The position numbers and the translations under genes are program-made. Below the pieces are notes generated by a model. That model searched no databases, had not been told where the DNA came from, and was given only the letters and a program-made list of their open reading frames with translations. From an uncultured Oscillospiraceae bacterium (GTDB lineage Bacteria > Bacillota > Clostridia > Oscillospirales > Acutalibacteraceae): a DNA stretch of 61,548 nt. The stretch covers positions 1 through 61,548 of the forward strand of contig UQRL01000008.1 of assembly GCA_900543555.1 (NCBI GenBank). Reading direction: 5' to 3'. Positions 8,808-17,300 of the stretch are shown piece by piece (the stretch's first letter is position 1; each line of letters opens with the position of its first letter).

Positions 8808-9197
8808 TCAGGAACGGAAGGCCTCCAGCAGCTGGGGGTCCACGCCGTATTGCTCCGCGCAGTCCCGCAGGCCATCGAAAATTTCTTCCCGGGAGTAGTC
8901 CCAGGCTTCCAGCTCTTTGTCGGAAAAACGGTTTAAATGCTCATAAAAGCCCAGGGCAATGGGGAAAGTGGACTCGTCCGAGAAATCCAGCTCCTCAAAG
9001 AGCAGGTTTTCCGCCCGGTTGATCTCCCCCAGGCCGCACAAGCGGCAGAGTTCGTCCCACAAAGGCGTGCTGCCGCTGGTGCGTTCCACCCACTGTTCCG
9101 CGGTCTCCTCTGGCTCCCAGGCGCTGCTGCCCAGCACCCGGGCCAGCATCTGGCCCATGTCCCGGATCATCCGCACAATATAGTCCTCGGTGAGCAT
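8808..9197 (-). CDS. DUF6483-like small protein
   Basis: A 129-residue soluble, acidic, mainly helical protein starting MLTEDYIVRMIRDMGQMLARVL. That N-terminus resembles a family of unknown function annotated in Clostridia as DUF6483; I recall the family from memory and did not search. No catalytic motif is evident. It starts 9 bases after the murC stop and precedes the Cof-type HAD gene, so the three are probably one transcript. No function is proposed. Confidence 0.65.
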   Translation of the reverse strand: MLTEDYIVRMIRDMGQMLARVLGSSAWEPEETAEQWVERTSGSTPLWDELCRLCGLGEINRAENLLFEELDFSDESTFPIALGFYEHLNRFSDKELEAWDYSREEIFDGLRDCAEQYGVDPQLLEAFRS

Positions 9198-9206
9198 GGC
9201 CCCTCC

Positions 9207-10586
9207 TTACGGCTGCCGCGCCTTGTACTTTTCTACAATCAGGTTAGCGCACTTATAGATGTCGCCGCCGCCCAAAGTGAGGATCAAATCCCCGGGCTGG
9301 GCCTGCTCCATCACATAGTCCGCGATTTTCTCAAAGCTGTCAAACCACACGCTGCCGGGAACTTTCGCCGCCAGGTCGCTGGTGTGGATGCCCCACTTGT
9401 TCTCCTCCCGCACAGCCAGGATCTCCGTCATCACCAGGTGGTTGGGGATGGACAGCGCCTGGGCAAAATCCTCCAGCAGGTTGTAGGTGCGGGAGTAGGT
9501 GTGGGGCTGGAACACAGCCCATACAGCGTGGTACCCCATCCGCATAGCGGAAGTGAGCACGGCGGTGAGCTCGGTGGGATGGTGGGCAAAGTCATCCGCC
9601 ACGGTGACGCCCTCAAATTTCCCAAGGACTTCAAAGCGGCGGTGCACTCCGGTAAACTTTCCCAAGGTAGAGCAAATGGCATCCGGCGTCACGCCCAGGC
9701 AGTGGGCGGCGGCAGCGGCGGCAATGGCGTTGAGCATGTTGTGCTCTCCAGGCACAATCAAATTCACCCGGCCCAGCTTCTCCCCGTGATAGGTCAGGGT
9801 GAAGTCCTCGCAGGCGGTGTCCTCCTCGTTCATCTCGGTGGGGTAATAATCGTTGGTCTCCCTCATGCCGAAGGTGACAATTTTGGCGTTTTCAATGCCC
9901 TTCACGCTTTCTAAAGCCTTCTCGTTGTCCCCATTGACCACGATGAGCTGAGAAGTCTGGCTGGCAAACTGATGGAAGGATTTCACAATGTTGTCCACGG
10001 TTTTGAAATAATCCAGATGGTCCGCGTCAATGTTCAGGATCACCGATACCGCCGGATGGAGCTGCAGGAAGGTGTCCACATACTCACAGGCTTCCACCAC
10101 CATGGTTTCGCTGTGCCCAATGCGGGAGTTGGCCCCCAGCATGGGCAGCTTTCCCCCAATAATGGCGCTGGGGTCCATGCCGCCCTGGATGAGGATTTCC
10201 GTGAGCATGGCGGTGGTGGTGGTTTTGCCATGGGTGCCAGAGACCGCCACGGGGCGCTTGAATTTCCGGGCCAGCAGCCCCAGCATCACAGAGCGTTCCA
10301 GGGTGGGGATCCCCTTTTCCCGGGCAGCCACCAGCTCGGGGTTGTCCTGCTTGCACGCCGCCGTGTAAACCACACATTCCGCGTTCCCAATATTTTCCGC
10401 CCGATGGCCCATGGCCACCGGGATTCCATAGCTTCTAATTCGCTCCAGGGTATCGGATTCGTTGATGTCAGAGCCGGTCAGCTCATAGCCCTTGTGGTGC
10501 AGAATTTCCGCCATCGGGCACATGCCAGAACCGCCAATGCCTACAAAGTGCAGTTTCCTCACATGGTCCAGAATATTTGTATCCAT
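9207..10586 (-). CDS. murC: UDP-N-acetylmuramate--L-alanine ligase
   Basis: MurC adds the first amino acid (L-Ala) to UDP-MurNAc with ATP, in the cytosolic stage of peptidoglycan synthesis. The 459-residue product shows the N-terminal Rossmann loop GIGGSGM (16-22), the Mur-ligase P-loop GTHGKT (117-122), and the DFAHHPTE segment of the C-terminal half that is typical of MurC. I chose the ATG at 10586 because AAGGAGAG lies 8-9 bases ahead; an in-frame ATG 20 codons upstream has no binding site and adds a basic, non-homologous stretch. A minus-strand TATAAT at 10635-10640 may be the promoter -10. The next two genes follow in the same direction. Confidence 0.96.
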   Translation of the reverse strand: MDTNILDHVRKLHFVGIGGSGMCPMAEILHHKGYELTGSDINESDTLERIRSYGIPVAMGHRAENIGNAECVVYTAACKQDNPELVAAREKGIPTLERSVMLGLLARKFKRPVAVSGTHGKTTTTAMLTEILIQGGMDPSAIIGGKLPMLGANSRIGHSETMVVEACEYVDTFLQLHPAVSVILNIDADHLDYFKTVDNIVKSFHQFASQTSQLIVVNGDNEKALESVKGIENAKIVTFGMRETNDYYPTEMNEEDTACEDFTLTYHGEKLGRVNLIVPGEHNMLNAIAAAAAAHCLGVTPDAICSTLGKFTGVHRRFEVLGKFEGVTVADDFAHHPTELTAVLTSAMRMGYHAVWAVFQPHTYSRTYNLLEDFAQALSIPNHLVMTEILAVREENKWGIHTSDLAAKVPGSVWFDSFEKIADYVMEQAQPGDLILTLGGGDIYKCANLIVEKYKARQP

Positions 10587-10711
10587 TATAAAAGCTCTCC
10601 TTACACGGGATAGTGTTTTCCTATAATTACTTTTATTATATGGCAAAACGCTCTTAAAATAAAGCCCTAATCACACATTTCCCAAAAGAAAGGCAGGATC
10701 TTCCGGGGGGA

Positions 10712-10739
10712 ACCAAATTCTCCCCGCCGCCATACTATA
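10712..10739 (+). promoter_or_regulatory. Candidate sigma-K promoter of dpaAB
   Basis: AC at 10712-10713, 17 bases, then CATACTATA at 10731-10739. This fits the Bacillus sigma-K pattern AC-N16/17-CATANNNTA exactly. In B. subtilis the dipicolinate synthase operon is transcribed by sigma-K in the mother cell. Confidence 0.6.
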
Positions 10740-10776
10740 AAAATGACCTGAAGCCTAGGGGAAAGGGGAGAGCGTT

Positions 10777-11637
10777 ATGACATGCTTTGGCATTTTGGGG
10801 GGCGACCGGCGGCAGCTGTACCTGGCTCGGTCCCTGCGGGAGGACGGCCATCCTGTCTCTCTGTGCGGTTTGGAAAGGGGGGAGGGCGCCGAGGGGTTTC
10901 CCCAGCTCTCTCCAGAAGAGCTGGGGCAGCTCTGCCAAGTGATTTTGCTGCCCCTGCCCGCTACCCGGGACGGCATCACCCTCAACGCGCCGCTGGCCCG
11001 GGCCCCCATCCTGCTGGACAGCGGCCTGGCCCAGTGCTTGAAGGGCTGCACCGTATTGGCAGGCATGGCAGGCGGGCTGCGGAAGTGTTCCCCCCTGTGG
11101 GAAACCCTCCCTGTGATGGATTATTATGCCCGGGAGGAGCTGACCCTGGGCAACGCTTTTCTCACGGCAGAAGGAGCCGTGGCCCTGGCTGTGGAGCACA
11201 GCCCCGGCGCGCTGGGGGGCTCCCGCTGTTTGGTGGCGGGTTTTGGCCGCATCGGCAAGGCCTTGTGCCTGGCGCTGCGGGGTCTGGGCGCCCAGGTGGA
11301 CTGCGCCGCACGCAAGCCTTGGGACCTGGCGGCCATCCGGGCCCTGGGCTGCACCCCCCGTACCTATGGCGGCCTCGCAGGCCCCTACGATGTGATCTTC
11401 AACACGGTGCCTGCCCCGGTCATTGGGGAGGAGCTCCTCTCCCGCCAAGGGCCGGACACCCTGCTGTTGGAACTGGCCAGCGCCCCCGGCGGCATCGACC
11501 GGGCCGCGGCGGAGAAGCGCGGCCTCTTCCTGCTGGACGCCCCCTCTCTGCCGGGGCGCTTTTCCCCCAAGGCCTCGGGAGAACTGATCAAAGAGGCTGT
11601 GTACCACATGCTGCAAGAAAGGCGTGATCTCGGATGA
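10777..11637 (+). CDS. dpaA: Dipicolinate synthase subunit A
   Basis: Also called SpoVFA. With DpaB it makes dipicolinic acid from dihydrodipicolinate in the mother cell; the acid then fills the spore core with calcium. The 286 residues show the N-terminal loop GILGGDRRQ (5-13) seen in DpaA and a second NAD(P)-binding Rossmann motif GFGRIG (155-160). The stretch FNTVPAPVIG matches the conserved catalytic domain. The ATG is preceded by GGGGAAAGGGGAG. Its stop overlaps the dpaB start in ATGA, indicating translational coupling. Confidence 0.95.
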   Translation: MTCFGILGGDRRQLYLARSLREDGHPVSLCGLERGEGAEGFPQLSPEELGQLCQVILLPLPATRDGITLNAPLARAPILLDSGLAQCLKGCTVLAGMAGGLRKCSPLWETLPVMDYYAREELTLGNAFLTAEGAVALAVEHSPGALGGSRCLVAGFGRIGKALCLALRGLGAQVDCAARKPWDLAAIRALGCTPRTYGGLAGPYDVIFNTVPAPVIGEELLSRQGPDTLLLELASAPGGIDRAAAEKRGLFLLDAPSLPGRFSPKASGELIKEAVYHMLQERRDLG

Positions 11638-12215
11638 AGACCATTGGTTTCGCCATGTGCGGCTCCTTCTGCACCTTTGAAAAAAGTTTGGCGCAGCTGG
11701 AGTCTCTGGCGCAGACATACAATATCCTGCCCCTCATGTCCCAAACCGCCTATGAGACGGACACCCGTTTTGGGAAAGCGGCGGACTGGGTGGCTCAAGT
11801 GGAAAAAATAACCGGCCGGGAGGTGCTCCACACCCTTGTTCAGGCAGAGCCCATCGGGCCCAAGGGCCTTGTGGACGCCATGGTGGTGTGCCCCTGCACG
11901 GGCAACACCCTCTCGAAAATTGCCGCAGGCATCACGGATACCCCGGTGACAATGGCGGTGAAATCCTCCCTGCGCATCGGCATCCCAGTGGTGCTGTGCT
12001 GCGCCACCAACGACGCCATGGCGGCCTCCGGCCCCAATTTGCTGCGTCTACTGAACACAAAAAACGTGTACCTGGTGCCCCTTCGTCAGGATGACCCAGT
12101 GAAAAAGCCTGTCTCCCTGGTGGCAGATTTTTCCCTTTTGCCCAGGGCCATCGCCCTGGCCCTGGAAGGCAGACAGCTCCAGCCCGTGTTCCTGCCCCCT
12201 CAAACCGGGGGATAA
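11634..12215 (+). CDS. dpaB: Dipicolinate synthase subunit B
   Basis: Also called SpoVFB, a flavoprotein-fold partner of DpaA (Flavoprotein/PPC-decarboxylase-like family). The 193-residue protein has the family opening IGFAMCGSFCTFEK and the VVCPCTGNTLSKIAAGITDTPVTMA core. It overlaps dpaA by 4 bases. The asd-dapG-dapA genes that follow in Bacillus are absent here. No clear terminator follows before the next promoter. Confidence 0.95.
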   Translation: MKTIGFAMCGSFCTFEKSLAQLESLAQTYNILPLMSQTAYETDTRFGKAADWVAQVEKITGREVLHTLVQAEPIGPKGLVDAMVVCPCTGNTLSKIAAGITDTPVTMAVKSSLRIGIPVVLCCATNDAMAASGPNLLRLLNTKNVYLVPLRQDDPVKKPVSLVADFSLLPRAIALALEGRQLQPVFLPPQTGG

Positions 12216-12328
12216 GCCAGGAAGGGAAAAGGGGCGCTTTCCACGACGGGACGCGGTGATTTTGCAGCTCCCACGCCGGCTGGTGCCCCCTCTTGGCGGG
12301 CGTAGAGCCTGCCTGGAAAACTTCTTTC

Positions 12329-12370
12329 TTTACAAGCTTCCCGTTTTGGGGTATGATAAGGGGTATCATA
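12329..12370 (+). promoter_or_regulatory. Promoter overlapping a palindrome
   Basis: TTTACA at 12329-12334, 17 bases, TATGAT at 12352-12357. The -10 is the left arm of the inverted repeat TATGATA/TATCATA (12352-12358 and 12364-12370, 5-base centre), which covers the predicted start of transcription like a repressor operator. A small hairpin AGCCGG/CCGGCT follows at about 12370-12387. Confidence 0.6.
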
Positions 12371-12420
12371 GCCGGGCCCTTCCGGCTGTGGAGTATTTTT
12401 GAAGGAAAAGGACAGGATTT

Positions 12421-12903
12421 ATGCTCTATTGTGCCAAATGCCGCGGCGTGTGCCCGGACGCCACTTCCAAATGCCCCAACTGCAAAAGCAGCAAGCTCCG
12501 CCCTGTAGCGGAGGAGGACTTGGTCCTCCTTCACCGCGCGGATCAATATACCGCCGGGCTGCTGGAAAAGCGCTTTCAGGAGCAGGGCCTTTCTTACCGG
12601 ATGGAGCCCTTCCAGGGCGGGCGGATCTCCTATCTCTACGAGGGGGACGTGATGCCCACGGACAAAACTGTTTTGGTGGCTTGGAAGGACTATTCCGCCG
12701 CAAAAGAGCTTTCCACCCAGGTAAGCCGCCAGGTGGAGGAGGAGCGGACCCAGGCCGGGGGAGAAGGGGAGACCTTTCAGGATATGCCCCGGAAGAAGAG
12801 AATCCTGGTACAGACCGTCTCCGTGCTGGCGTTTCTGCTGGTGGTCATGCTGGTGGTGTTTGGCGCGGACGCGGCGGCCAATTGGCTGAAGAGCCTGTTC
12901 TGA
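12421..12903 (+). CDS. Zinc-ribbon protein with C-terminal membrane anchor
   Basis: A 160-residue protein. Residues 4-21 hold a four-cysteine knuckle (CAKC...CPNC) likely to bind zinc. A middle domain (about 28-95) resembles the DUF2007-type putative signal-transducing fold, although that match is weak. A single membrane helix lies near residues 127-150, so the ribbon faces the cytoplasm. AAGGAAAAGG lies ahead of the ATG. It follows dpaB by 205 bases and has its own promoter. The function is not known. Confidence 0.72.
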   Translation: MLYCAKCRGVCPDATSKCPNCKSSKLRPVAEEDLVLLHRADQYTAGLLEKRFQEQGLSYRMEPFQGGRISYLYEGDVMPTDKTVLVAWKDYSAAKELSTQVSRQVEEERTQAGGEGETFQDMPRKKRILVQTVSVLAFLLVVMLVVFGADAAANWLKSLF

Positions 12904-12989
12904 AAAAGGCGTGCATCCGGAAGTCTGCCTTTCCAGCAGAGAAGCCGGTTTCGTACAAATTTAAAACTTGTGGAAAGGAAAATGCGCTT

Positions 12990-14270
12990 ATGAAAGACTA
13001 TCAGCTGGATACCCTTTGCATCCATGCGGGCTATCAGCCGAAAAATGGGGAGCCCCGTGTGGCCCCCATTGTGCAGAGCACCACATACGTCTACGAGAGC
13101 TCCAAGGAGATGGGCGCCCTCTTCGACCTGCAGGAGGACGGCTTCTTCTACACCCGCCTGGCCAACCCCACCAACGATGTTGTAGAGAAAAAAATTGCCG
13201 CCCTGGAAGGGGGCGTGGGCGCCCTGCTCACCTCCTCCGGCCAGGCTGCCAATCTGATGGCCGTGCTGAACATCTGCCCCGCCGGGTCCCATGTGGTCAG
13301 TTCCAGCGCCATTTACGGCGGCACCTTTAACCTGTTCTACAAGACCATGAAGGAGATGGGCATTGAGACCACCTTTGTCTCTCCCGCCGCCACCGCGGAA
13401 GAGCTGCGGGCCGCCATGCGTCCCAACACCCGGGCCGTCTTTGCCGAGACCCTGGCAAACCCCTCCCTGGCGGTGGCCGACCTGGAGGTGTTCGCCCAGG
13501 CCGCCCATGAGCAGGGTGTGCCCCTGATTGTGGACAACACTTTCCCCACGCCCATCAATTGCCGCCCCATCGAGTTCGGAGCGGACATCGTCACCCACTC
13601 CACCACCAAGTACATGGACGGACACGCTGTTCAGGTGGGCGGCGTCATTGTGGACTCCGGCAAGTTTAACTGGGACAACGGCAAGTTCCCCATGCTCACC
13701 CAGCCGGATGAGTCCTACCACGGCATTGTGTACACCCAGCATTTCGGCCCGGCGGCTTACATCGCCAAGTGCCGCACCCACCTGATGCGGGATATCGGCG
13801 CCCAGGCCGCTCCCATGAACGCCTTCCTCTTGAACCTGGGTCTGGAGACCCTGGCCCTGCGCATGGAGCGCCACTGCTCCAACGCCCTGAAGGTGGCCCA
13901 GTTCCTGCAGGCCGACCCCCGGGTGGCTTGGGTGGATTACCCCGATTTGGAGGGGAACCCCAACCACGCCCTGGCCAAGAAGTACATGCCTCACGGCACC
14001 TGCGGCGTGGTGTCCTTCGGCGTGAAGGGCGGCCGGGAAGCCGCCACCAAGTTTATGGACAGCCTGGAGATGGCCTCTGTGGTCACCCATGTGGCAGACC
14101 TGCGCACCTGCTGCCTCCATCCGGCCAGCACCACTCACCGGCAAATGAGCGATGAGCAGCTGAAGGAGGCCGGCGTGGCCCCAGACTTGATCCGTCTCTC
14201 TGTGGGCATTGAGAACCCGGAGGACATCCTGGCGGACATCGGCCAGGCCCTGGAAAAGGCCACCCACTGA
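12990..14270 (+). CDS. metY: O-acetylhomoserine sulfhydrylase
   Basis: A PLP-dependent Cys/Met-metabolism enzyme of 426 residues, the usual MetY length (cystathionine gamma-lyases are nearer 380-400). The Schiff-base lysine is K207 in STTKYMDGH, and the C-terminal LRLSVGIENPEDILADI is the family signature. It most likely makes homocysteine from O-acetylhomoserine and sulfide; related methionine gamma-lyase activity cannot be excluded. GGAAAGGAAAA lies 7-8 bases before the ATG. No SAM riboswitch was seen in its short upstream region, unlike metK. Confidence 0.93.
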   Translation: MKDYQLDTLCIHAGYQPKNGEPRVAPIVQSTTYVYESSKEMGALFDLQEDGFFYTRLANPTNDVVEKKIAALEGGVGALLTSSGQAANLMAVLNICPAGSHVVSSSAIYGGTFNLFYKTMKEMGIETTFVSPAATAEELRAAMRPNTRAVFAETLANPSLAVADLEVFAQAAHEQGVPLIVDNTFPTPINCRPIEFGADIVTHSTTKYMDGHAVQVGGVIVDSGKFNWDNGKFPMLTQPDESYHGIVYTQHFGPAAYIAKCRTHLMRDIGAQAAPMNAFLLNLGLETLALRMERHCSNALKVAQFLQADPRVAWVDYPDLEGNPNHALAKKYMPHGTCGVVSFGVKGGREAATKFMDSLEMASVVTHVADLRTCCLHPASTTHRQMSDEQLKEAGVAPDLIRLSVGIENPEDILADIGQALEKATH

Positions 14271-14291
14271 CCCTTTGCACGAACGAAAAAG

Positions 14292-14325
14292 AAAGCTCCC
14301 CTGGCGTCAGCCAGAGGAGCTTTTT
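14292..14325. terminator. Terminator between convergent genes
   Basis: AAAGCTCC and CTGGC pair with GCCAG and GGAGCTTT, followed by a T-tract on the plus strand and an A/T-rich tail on the minus strand. Confidence 0.88.
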
Positions 14326-14337
14326 ACGTGTGTGTTG

Positions 14338-15960
14338 TCATGGGGCTTCCCGCAGCAGGGCTTCAGCGCAGCGCAGGCCGTCCACCGCGGCGGAAACAAT
14401 GCCCCCCGCGTAACCCGCGCCCTCTCCGCAGGGGTAGAGCCCCCGGGCCAGGGGGGACTGGCAACTCTCGTCCCGCAGCACCCGCACCGGGGAAGAGCTG
14501 CGGGTCTCCGGGCCGGTGAGCAGGGCGTCGCCCTCGTCAAAGCCCCGGAGCCGGCGCCCCAGGATAGGCAGGGCCGCCTTCATGGAGTCGATGACGAACC
14601 CGGGCAGGCAGCCCCCCAAGTCCGCCGGGACCACTCCTGGCTCGTAGGTGGGAGAGACGCCCCCGAACGCAGTGGAGGCCCGGCCCTCCAACAGGTCCGC
14701 CACCCGCTGGGCCGGAGCGGAGTAATCCCAGCCCCCCAGCTGAAAGGCCGCCCGCTCGATCTTCCGCTGGAAGGCCACCCCCGCCAGAGGGCCCTCTGCG
14801 CCGTAGTCCGCCGGGGTGACCCCCACCAGCAGGGCGGCGTTGCTGTTTTGCCCATCCCGGGCCCAGGGGCTCATGCCGTTGGTGACCACGCCCCCCTCCT
14901 CAGAGGCCGCCCCGGTGACGTACCCGCCGGGGCACATGCAGAAGGTATAAACCCCCCGGCCGTTTTCCAGGTGGCAGGAGAGCTTGTAGTCCGCCGCCCC
15001 CAGGGCCGGGTGCCCGGCGAAGCTGCCATACTGGGCCCGGTCGATGAGGGCCGCCGGGTGCTCGATGCGGGCCCCCACGGAGAAGGCCTTGGCCTCCATG
15101 GGCAGTCCCAGCCGGTGCAGCTCCTCAAAGGTGTCCCGGGCACTGTGGCCTATGGCCAAGATCACCTGGGAGCACTCCAAGATTTCCTCCCCCTGGGGCG
15201 TGCGCAGCCGCAGCCCGGCGAGCCTGCCATCCTTCAAGACAAACCCCGCCGCCTGGGTGGAGAACCGCACCTGGCCCCCCAGGGCGATGACCTGCTCCCG
15301 AATGGCCCGCACCACCCCCGGCAGCTTGTCAGTGCCGATGTGGGGCTTGGCCTCATAGAGGATTTCCTCTGGGGCGCCGGCCCTTACCAGCTCCTCCAGC
15401 ACTTTGCGGATGCGGCTGTCCCCGGTGCCGGTGGTCAGCTTTCCGTCGGAGAAAGTGCCCGCCCCGCCCTCGCCAAACTGCACATTGGACTGGGGGTCAA
15501 GCACCCGTTCCTTCCAAAACCGCTGAACGGACCGCTCCCGCTCTTCCACCGGCTTGCCCCGCTCCAGCACGATGGGGGCCTGGCCGCACTGGGCCAGCAG
15601 CAGGGCGGCGAACATCCCCGCCGGGCCAAAGCCCACCACCACCGGCCGCTGGGGCAGTTTGCCGCAGCGGGGCAGTTCATAGCGGTAGGGCGCGGCCTTT
15701 TGGATGGAGGGGTCCCGCCGCCGGGAGAGCAGCCGTTCCACATCCCCGTCGATGGCGGCCTCCACCTGGCACACAAAGTGGACGTCCTCCTTTTTCCGGG
15801 CGTCCACCGATTTCTTTGCCAGCCGCACCTGGAGCACAGCCCGCTCTGGCAGGCGCAGTTTTTTGGCGGCGGCCCGCTTTACGTCCGCCTCTTGAAAATC
15901 CAGGGGCAGCTTTACGCCTGAGAGCTTCAAAAAGGGCCCCGCCCCGCTGTTATTTCCCAT
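14338..15960 (-). CDS. FAD-dependent oxidoreductase (COG2509-like)
   Basis: A 540-residue flavoprotein. After an N-terminal domain of about 100 residues, the FAD-binding Rossmann motif VVVGFGPAGMFAAL is at 107-120. Further on come the DGKLTTG, ILAIGHSARDTFEEL and C-terminal GEGAGYAGGI segments of the uncharacterised COG2509 dehydrogenase family. The substrate is unknown. The start at 15960 has GGAGGAAGGG ahead of it, and an upstream in-frame extension is only the neighbouring gene read in another frame. It overlaps the end of the preceding flavoprotein gene by 34 bases, so the two are tightly coupled. Confidence 0.88.
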   Translation of the reverse strand: MGNNSGAGPFLKLSGVKLPLDFQEADVKRAAAKKLRLPERAVLQVRLAKKSVDARKKEDVHFVCQVEAAIDGDVERLLSRRRDPSIQKAAPYRYELPRCGKLPQRPVVVGFGPAGMFAALLLAQCGQAPIVLERGKPVEERERSVQRFWKERVLDPQSNVQFGEGGAGTFSDGKLTTGTGDSRIRKVLEELVRAGAPEEILYEAKPHIGTDKLPGVVRAIREQVIALGGQVRFSTQAAGFVLKDGRLAGLRLRTPQGEEILECSQVILAIGHSARDTFEELHRLGLPMEAKAFSVGARIEHPAALIDRAQYGSFAGHPALGAADYKLSCHLENGRGVYTFCMCPGGYVTGAASEEGGVVTNGMSPWARDGQNSNAALLVGVTPADYGAEGPLAGVAFQRKIERAAFQLGGWDYSAPAQRVADLLEGRASTAFGGVSPTYEPGVVPADLGGCLPGFVIDSMKAALPILGRRLRGFDEGDALLTGPETRSSSPVRVLRDESCQSPLARGLYPCGEGAGYAGGIVSAAVDGLRCAEALLREAP

Positions 15961-17210
15961 GGGTATCCCTTCCTCCGTTTCCCGGCGGCCTGCCCGGCAG
16001 CCAGGCCCGTAGCCCAGGCCCAGTGCAGGTTGAATCCGCCGCAGTCCCCGTCGATATTCAGCAGCTCCCCCGTCAGGTACAGCCCGGGGCAGCGCCTGGA
16101 TTCCATCGTCAGGCTGTCCACCTCGTTCAGCGGCACCCCGCCGGCGGTGACCTGGGCGCTGTCCCAGTCCCCCACGCCGGAGACGGGGAACCGCCAATCC
16201 TTGGCCAAGGCGGCCGCCTTCCGCAGCTGTTGGCGTATCAGCTCCCCGCACAGGGCCTCCCGGGGAAGCCCCAGCTCCTTCATCAGCTCTTCGCCCACCC
16301 GCAGGTTCACCGCCCCGGAAAAGAGCTCCCAGGCCGGGCGGCGGGGGTGGGCCTTGGCCTGGCGCTCTAAAAAGGCCAGAACCTCCCGGTAGGAGAGCTC
16401 CTCCAGCAGGTCCAGGGCGGCCTCCCCATCCCGGCAGCCCTCCGGCAGATAGGCGGATAAATCGAACACGCAGATGCCCGAGAGCCCCCGCTCTCCAAAG
16501 AGCACCTCGCCCTTCTCCTTCCGCAGGACCTCCCCCTGGCGCAGCAGGGAGACGGCTGCCCGCACCCGCATCCCCTTTAGGGAGCGCAGGCACTTCTTGG
16601 GGCTTTGCAGGCCGGTGAGGCTGGGCCGCAGGGAGGTGACCCGGTGGCCCAAGCCCTGGGCCAGCCGGTAGCCCCCCTCGGAGAAGGAGTGCTTGGGAGA
16701 GGCCTTCCCTCCGCAGGCCAACACGCAGCGGGCAGCCCACAGGGCCTCTCCTTGGGAGTTTTCCAGGCGGAAGCCGCCCTCCTCCCGGCAGATGCCCGTG
16801 ACGCCCCAGCCGCACCGCAAAATGGCCCCTGCCTCCTCGCAGGCGCCCCGCAGGGCTTGGAGCACCGCCGCTGCCTGCAGGCTCCGGGGGTAGACCCGGC
16901 CCTCGCTGTCGGCCCGGCACAGCAGTCCCAAGGCCTCAAATTCCTCCAGAATGCGCTGGGGGGTGTACTCCTCCAGCAGGGGGGCGGCCAGGGCCCCGTC
17001 CCCGTGGTAGTGGGGGAGGGAGGCCTCCAGGTTGGTCAGGTTGCACCGGCCGTTTCCCGTGGCCAGCAGCTTTTTTCCCGGTTTGGGATTGCCCTCCACC
17101 AGGAGCACCGCCCCCGGCTGCCCCTGGGCTTTCAGGGTCCGTGCCGCCGCTTGGGCGGCCATCAGCCCGGAGGCCCCCGCCCCCACGACCACCACATCCC
17201 ACCGTTCCAT
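15927..17210 (-). CDS. HI0933/YhiN-family NAD(P)/FAD-dependent oxidoreductase
   Basis: A 427-residue flavoprotein. The FAD motif VVVVGAGASGLMAA spans residues 6-19 and GNGRCNLTN, diagnostic for the HI0933-like family, 52-60. The C-terminal GELLNIDGDCGGFNLHWAW closes the FAD site. Family members include BaiN, proposed to act in bile-acid 7-dehydroxylation, but most have no known substrate and I do not assign one. It overlaps the COG2509-like gene and follows pdaA by 90 bases on the same strand. A minus-strand TACAAT lies at 17260-17265, but its -35 is poor. Confidence 0.9.
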   Translation of the reverse strand: MERWDVVVVGAGASGLMAAQAAARTLKAQGQPGAVLLVEGNPKPGKKLLATGNGRCNLTNLEASLPHYHGDGALAAPLLEEYTPQRILEEFEALGLLCRADSEGRVYPRSLQAAAVLQALRGACEEAGAILRCGWGVTGICREEGGFRLENSQGEALWAARCVLACGGKASPKHSFSEGGYRLAQGLGHRVTSLRPSLTGLQSPKKCLRSLKGMRVRAAVSLLRQGEVLRKEKGEVLFGERGLSGICVFDLSAYLPEGCRDGEAALDLLEELSYREVLAFLERQAKAHPRRPAWELFSGAVNLRVGEELMKELGLPREALCGELIRQQLRKAAALAKDWRFPVSGVGDWDSAQVTAGGVPLNEVDSLTMESRRCPGLYLTGELLNIDGDCGGFNLHWAWATGLAAGQAAGKRRKGYPWEITAGRGPF

Positions 17211-17300
17211 ACAGCCGCCTCCTTGCGAAAAAGTGCGCGCTCACCGGCGCTTTTCCCTCATTGTACAGGGGAAGCAGCTGTTTTTATTTCTGAATTAGAA

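Noticed and set aside
15927..17210. Assignment as BaiN (bile-acid 7-dehydroxylation)
   Set aside because: The family is broad and no other bai gene is in the window, so a general flavoprotein call is safer.
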